Assembly (NCBI GenBank): GCA_964459805.1
Contig: CAYWOD010000200.1
Span: forward strand, 1 to 6,655
DNA length: 6,655 nucleotides
Origin: DAOVRL01 sp964459805
GTDB taxonomy: Bacteria; Planctomycetota; Phycisphaerae; Sedimentisphaerales; Anaerobacaceae
Direction of reading: 5' to 3'
Shown here one piece after another: positions 4,591-6,655 of the stretch. Position numbers and translations under genes: made by a program. Each line of letters begins with the position of its first letter. The stretch's first letter is position 1. The notes beneath the pieces are model-generated. The model saw nothing but the letters and a program-made list of their open reading frames with translations, searched no databases and had not been told where the DNA came from.

Positions 4591-6348
4591 ATGGATACGC
4601 TCTTACTACTGGTTATCTGCGGGGCCGGGTACGTGTTGGCGTATCACACGTACGGGCGATTCCTCGCAAGGAAGATATTCAAACTCGCTAAAGATGCACC
4701 GGTGCCGTCGGTGAAGCTGGAGGATGGTGTCGATTATGTCCCGGCGCGTAAGGGGATTATTTTCGGTCATCACTTCACTTCGATAGCGGGCACGGGGCCG
4801 ATTGTCGGCCCGGCCATAGGGATCATCTGGGGCTGGCTGCCTGCTATACTCTGGGTTTTTCTCGGCTCAATCTTTATGGGAGCGGTGCACGACTTTGGGG
4901 CGCTTGTGGTCTCGATGCGAAACGACGGCAAGAGCATCTCGGAGGCGGCAGCCAAATATATCAACGTCCGTGTGCGATTCATATTCTTTGCGGTGGTGTT
5001 CTTGAGTCTGCTCATTGTCATCGCGATATTCGGCGTTGTTATTGCAACGGTCTTCACAGGCTTTCCCAGCGCGGTCGTTCCCGTCTGGCTCCAGATACCG
5101 ATTGCGGTTGCATTGGGTTATGCGGTTTACAAGAGGGGCGCGAGTGTTCCGGCAGCCACTGCGATTGCGGTGCTTGGAATGTATCTTTGCATTGGGCTGG
5201 GCGCGTGGGTTGAGAGCACATGGCCCAGCCTTTGCCTGATGCCCTCCATTGGCGTTATGCCTTCGACTGGGATATGGATGATTATCCTGCTGATTTATGC
5301 GTGGGTAGCCTCGACTCTGCCGGTAACAATGCTGCTGCAGCCGCGCGATTATATTAACGCCTGGCAGCTTTTTATCGCTATGGCGCTATTGGCGGGCGGT
5401 ACGGTGACGGCATCAGTGCAACATGAACTGCCGCTGATTGCCCCGGCAATCAATACTTCGCTGCCTGCGAATACTCCGCCGATCTGGCCTTTTATGTTTG
5501 TGATTATCGCGTGCGGGGCGATCAGCGGTTTTCATTCGCTGGTGGCCTCCGGCACGAGTCCGAAACAGGTGGCAAAAGAGCCGGATTGCCAGTTTGTCGG
5601 CTACGGATCGATGGTGCTCGAGAGCTTTCTTGCGGTTCTCGTTATCATTTGCGTCGGGGCCGGCGTGGCGATGGCTGTGAAGCTCGGCGACGGGAGCACC
5701 CTGACCGGAAAAGACGCCTGGCTGCACTACTACGACTCCTGGATAGGCGCCAAGGGACTGTCGGACAAGATAGCGCCGGTTGTGATAGGTGCGGCCAATA
5801 TGATGAGCGCCATCGGACTGCCTGAAACGGTCGGGATTACGCTCATGGGCGTGTTTATTGCATCTTTCGCTGGCACAACGCTCGATACGTCGGTGCGAAT
5901 CCAGCGATACGTAGTGAGTGAGCTGGCCACCGATTTGCGGATTCCTCTGCTGCCCAACAGATGGGTGGCGACCACTTTTGTGGTGCTGACCGCCGCGGCA
6001 CTGGCCTTCGCAACGGGTGCCGACGGCAAAGGCGCAATGATTCTCTGGCCCTTGTTCGGAAGCTCAAATCAGATCCTCGCAGCTCTGGCCCTGCTGGTGA
6101 TCACTCTTTATCTAAAACGTAAGGGCGGCCGGAAGTTCCTCGTAACCGCGGTGCCTTGCCTGATTATGTTGGTGATTACAAACTGGGCTATGGTCCGAAA
6201 CGAAATGATCTTTATCAACAAGAAGAGCTGGCTTCTGGTGACAATCGGCGCCGGGATTTTCGCACTGGCGTTGTGGATGACAATCGAGGCTATGATAGCT
6301 TTTTTCACTCTGCGCCGGTCGGCGGAGCCTCGGGAGAACTCAGATTAA
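4591..6348 (+). CDS. cstA: CstA-family transporter (carbon starvation protein)
   Basis: A 585-residue polytopic inner-membrane transporter of the CstA/BtsT family. Characterised members take up pyruvate or peptides when carbon is scarce. Family signatures in order are GHHFTSIAGTGPIVGPA (59-75), GAVHDFGA (97-104), LLQPRDYIN (248-256), GFHSLVASGTSPKQ (313-326), SFAGTTLDTSVRIQRYVVSE (425-444) and LWPLFGSSNQILAALAL (485-501). The protein has well over ten hydrophobic helices spread over its length and ends in a short charged tail. It is shorter than the roughly 700-residue enterobacterial CstA, mainly at the C-terminus, but the core CstA and C-terminal five-helix regions appear complete. The gene is followed by a long non-coding stretch and has no CstA-associated small partner nearby, so it is probably monocistronic or weakly linked to der. 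The substrate cannot be told from the sequence; the symbol denotes the family. Confidence 0.95.
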   Translation: MDTLLLLVICGAGYVLAYHTYGRFLARKIFKLAKDAPVPSVKLEDGVDYVPARKGIIFGHHFTSIAGTGPIVGPAIGIIWGWLPAILWVFLGSIFMGAVHDFGALVVSMRNDGKSISEAAAKYINVRVRFIFFAVVFLSLLIVIAIFGVVIATVFTGFPSAVVPVWLQIPIAVALGYAVYKRGASVPAATAIAVLGMYLCIGLGAWVESTWPSLCLMPSIGVMPSTGIWMIILLIYAWVASTLPVTMLLQPRDYINAWQLFIAMALLAGGTVTASVQHELPLIAPAINTSLPANTPPIWPFMFVIIACGAISGFHSLVASGTSPKQVAKEPDCQFVGYGSMVLESFLAVLVIICVGAGVAMAVKLGDGSTLTGKDAWLHYYDSWIGAKGLSDKIAPVVIGAANMMSAIGLPETVGITLMGVFIASFAGTTLDTSVRIQRYVVSELATDLRIPLLPNRWVATTFVVLTAAALAFATGADGKGAMILWPLFGSSNQILAALALLVITLYLKRKGGRKFLVTAVPCLIMLVITNWAMVRNEMIFINKKSWLLVTIGAGIFALALWMTIEAMIAFFTLRRSAEPRENSD

Positions 6349-6520
6349 TAGACTACAAGCCCGATAAGGAAAAGCTCAATGCCAACCACCGGCCAATCGT
6401 AGTTCGCCACCCGCGTGAAATAATCAATGAGCGTTCCCACAAATCAATCCTTCAACTGTGTTCAGCAGTGATGGGCAGCGATGCCGAACCATCAAATCCC
6501 TTTGATTTTGTTGTCCGTGT
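6349..6520. other. Non-coding stretch after cstA
   Basis: No ORF with a credible start, ribosome-binding site or family resemblance was found on either strand. The only structure noticed is the weak hairpin near 6491-6506. Together with the repeat region that follows, this leaves about 260 bases without a convincing gene. Confidence 0.6.
6491..6513 (+). terminator. Weak terminator-like hairpin after cstA
   Basis: ATCAAA (6491-6496) and TTTGAT (6501-6506) form a six-pair stem with a TCCC loop, followed by a T-rich run (TTTGTTG). The stem is AT-rich with a single GC pair, so it would be a poor intrinsic terminator, and it lies about 140 bases past the stop. Confidence 0.25.
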
Positions 6521-6551
6521 GTCGTATCGCGTAAAACCAGCGCAATACGAC
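6521..6551. repeat. Imperfect hairpin formed by inverted heptamer units
   Basis: GTCGTAT (6521-6527) is the reverse complement of the first array unit ATACGAC (6545-6551). After one mismatch, GCG (6529-6531) pairs with CGC (6541-6543), leaving a nine-base loop. The array is therefore preceded by a unit in opposite orientation. Confidence 0.6.
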
Positions 6552-6607
6552 ATACGATATACGATATACGATATACGACATACGACATACGATATACGAT
6601 ATACGAA
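6545..6607. repeat. Heptamer tandem repeat, nine units of ATACGAY
   Basis: Nine head-to-tail seven-base units read ATACGAC, three ATACGAT, two ATACGAC, two ATACGAT and a final ATACGAA, followed by a decayed TTACGGT. Only the last base varies. Because seven is not a multiple of three, reading frames through the array give a seven-residue periodic peptide rich in Tyr, Ile and Arg, which is an artefact and not a gene. It lies in the non-coding region after cstA. Confidence 0.92.
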
Positions 6608-6655
6608 TTACGGTATCCGCTTGTCGGTAAGCTTGCTCGGCTTATCAAGCAGCAG
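6608..6655 (-). CDS. Possible C-terminal end of a minus-strand gene (partial)
   Basis: Reading leftward from the window edge, one frame gives LLLDKPSKLTDKRIP followed by TAA at 6608-6610. The composition is that of an ordinary protein tail, and the stop falls exactly where the heptamer array ends. With only 15 codons it may equally be chance; another minus-strand frame is also open here but runs into the repeat. Confidence 0.25.
   Translation of the reverse strand: MLLDKPSKLTDKRIP

Noticed and set aside
6545..6607. CRISPR array
   Set aside because: Seven-base units with no spacers; it is a simple tandem repeat.
6424..6648. 74-residue minus-strand ORF with a Tyr-Ile-Arg periodic peptide
   Set aside because: The periodic part is the heptamer array read through in one frame; no ribosome-binding site or family resemblance.

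Overview
The window looks like a chromosomal segment of a free-living Gram-negative-type bacterium. The Tat-exported glycoside hydrolase, the short XRE regulator paired with small membrane proteins, and the flanking repeats would suit a planctomycete (Phycisphaerae-like), but this is an inference and no rRNA or other marker is present to settle it. Base composition is moderately GC-rich, and gene density is normal.

Left region (1-1805, + strand): a compact operon of four related small membrane proteins. The first is probably cut by the window edge. They share an N-terminal M-N-R-[IL]-x-K-x-A-like start, two membrane helices, a central [FL]DER[DE] motif, two more helices and a C-terminal GYGW/QYGW tail. 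The operon ends with an 82-residue XRE-type helix-turn-helix regulator. Genes overlap by ATGA or a few bases, so translation is probably coupled. Between the third and fourth membrane genes lies a 21-codon ORF whose sequence matches the first codons of the XRE gene, including 24 identical bases. This suggests that a [membrane gene + regulator] cassette was duplicated and the inner regulator copy was then deleted. It is the most distinctive feature of the window.

Middle region (1806-3139): a 70-base palindromic REP/REPIN-like element sits between the convergent ends of the operon and a minus-strand gene. That gene encodes a Tat-exported GH5-type beta-glycanase. It diverges from the essential ribosome-assembly GTPase Der (3140-4459). 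The 106-base divergent spacer holds a good sigma70-type promoter for the hydrolase, a weaker candidate for der, and an interrupted palindrome that may be an operator.

Right region (4460-6655): after a 131-base gap with overlapping small hairpins comes a CstA-family transporter (4591-6348), probably for pyruvate or peptides. The last 300 bases have no convincing complete gene. They hold a weak terminator-like hairpin, a nine-unit heptamer tandem array (ATACGAY) with an inverted unit beside it, and possibly the last 15 codons of a minus-strand gene cut by the window edge.

Functionally, Der is housekeeping, and the hydrolase plus the CstA transporter fit a carbohydrate-scavenging, starvation-responsive lifestyle. 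The membrane-protein/XRE operon is an uncharacterised regulatory or stress module.
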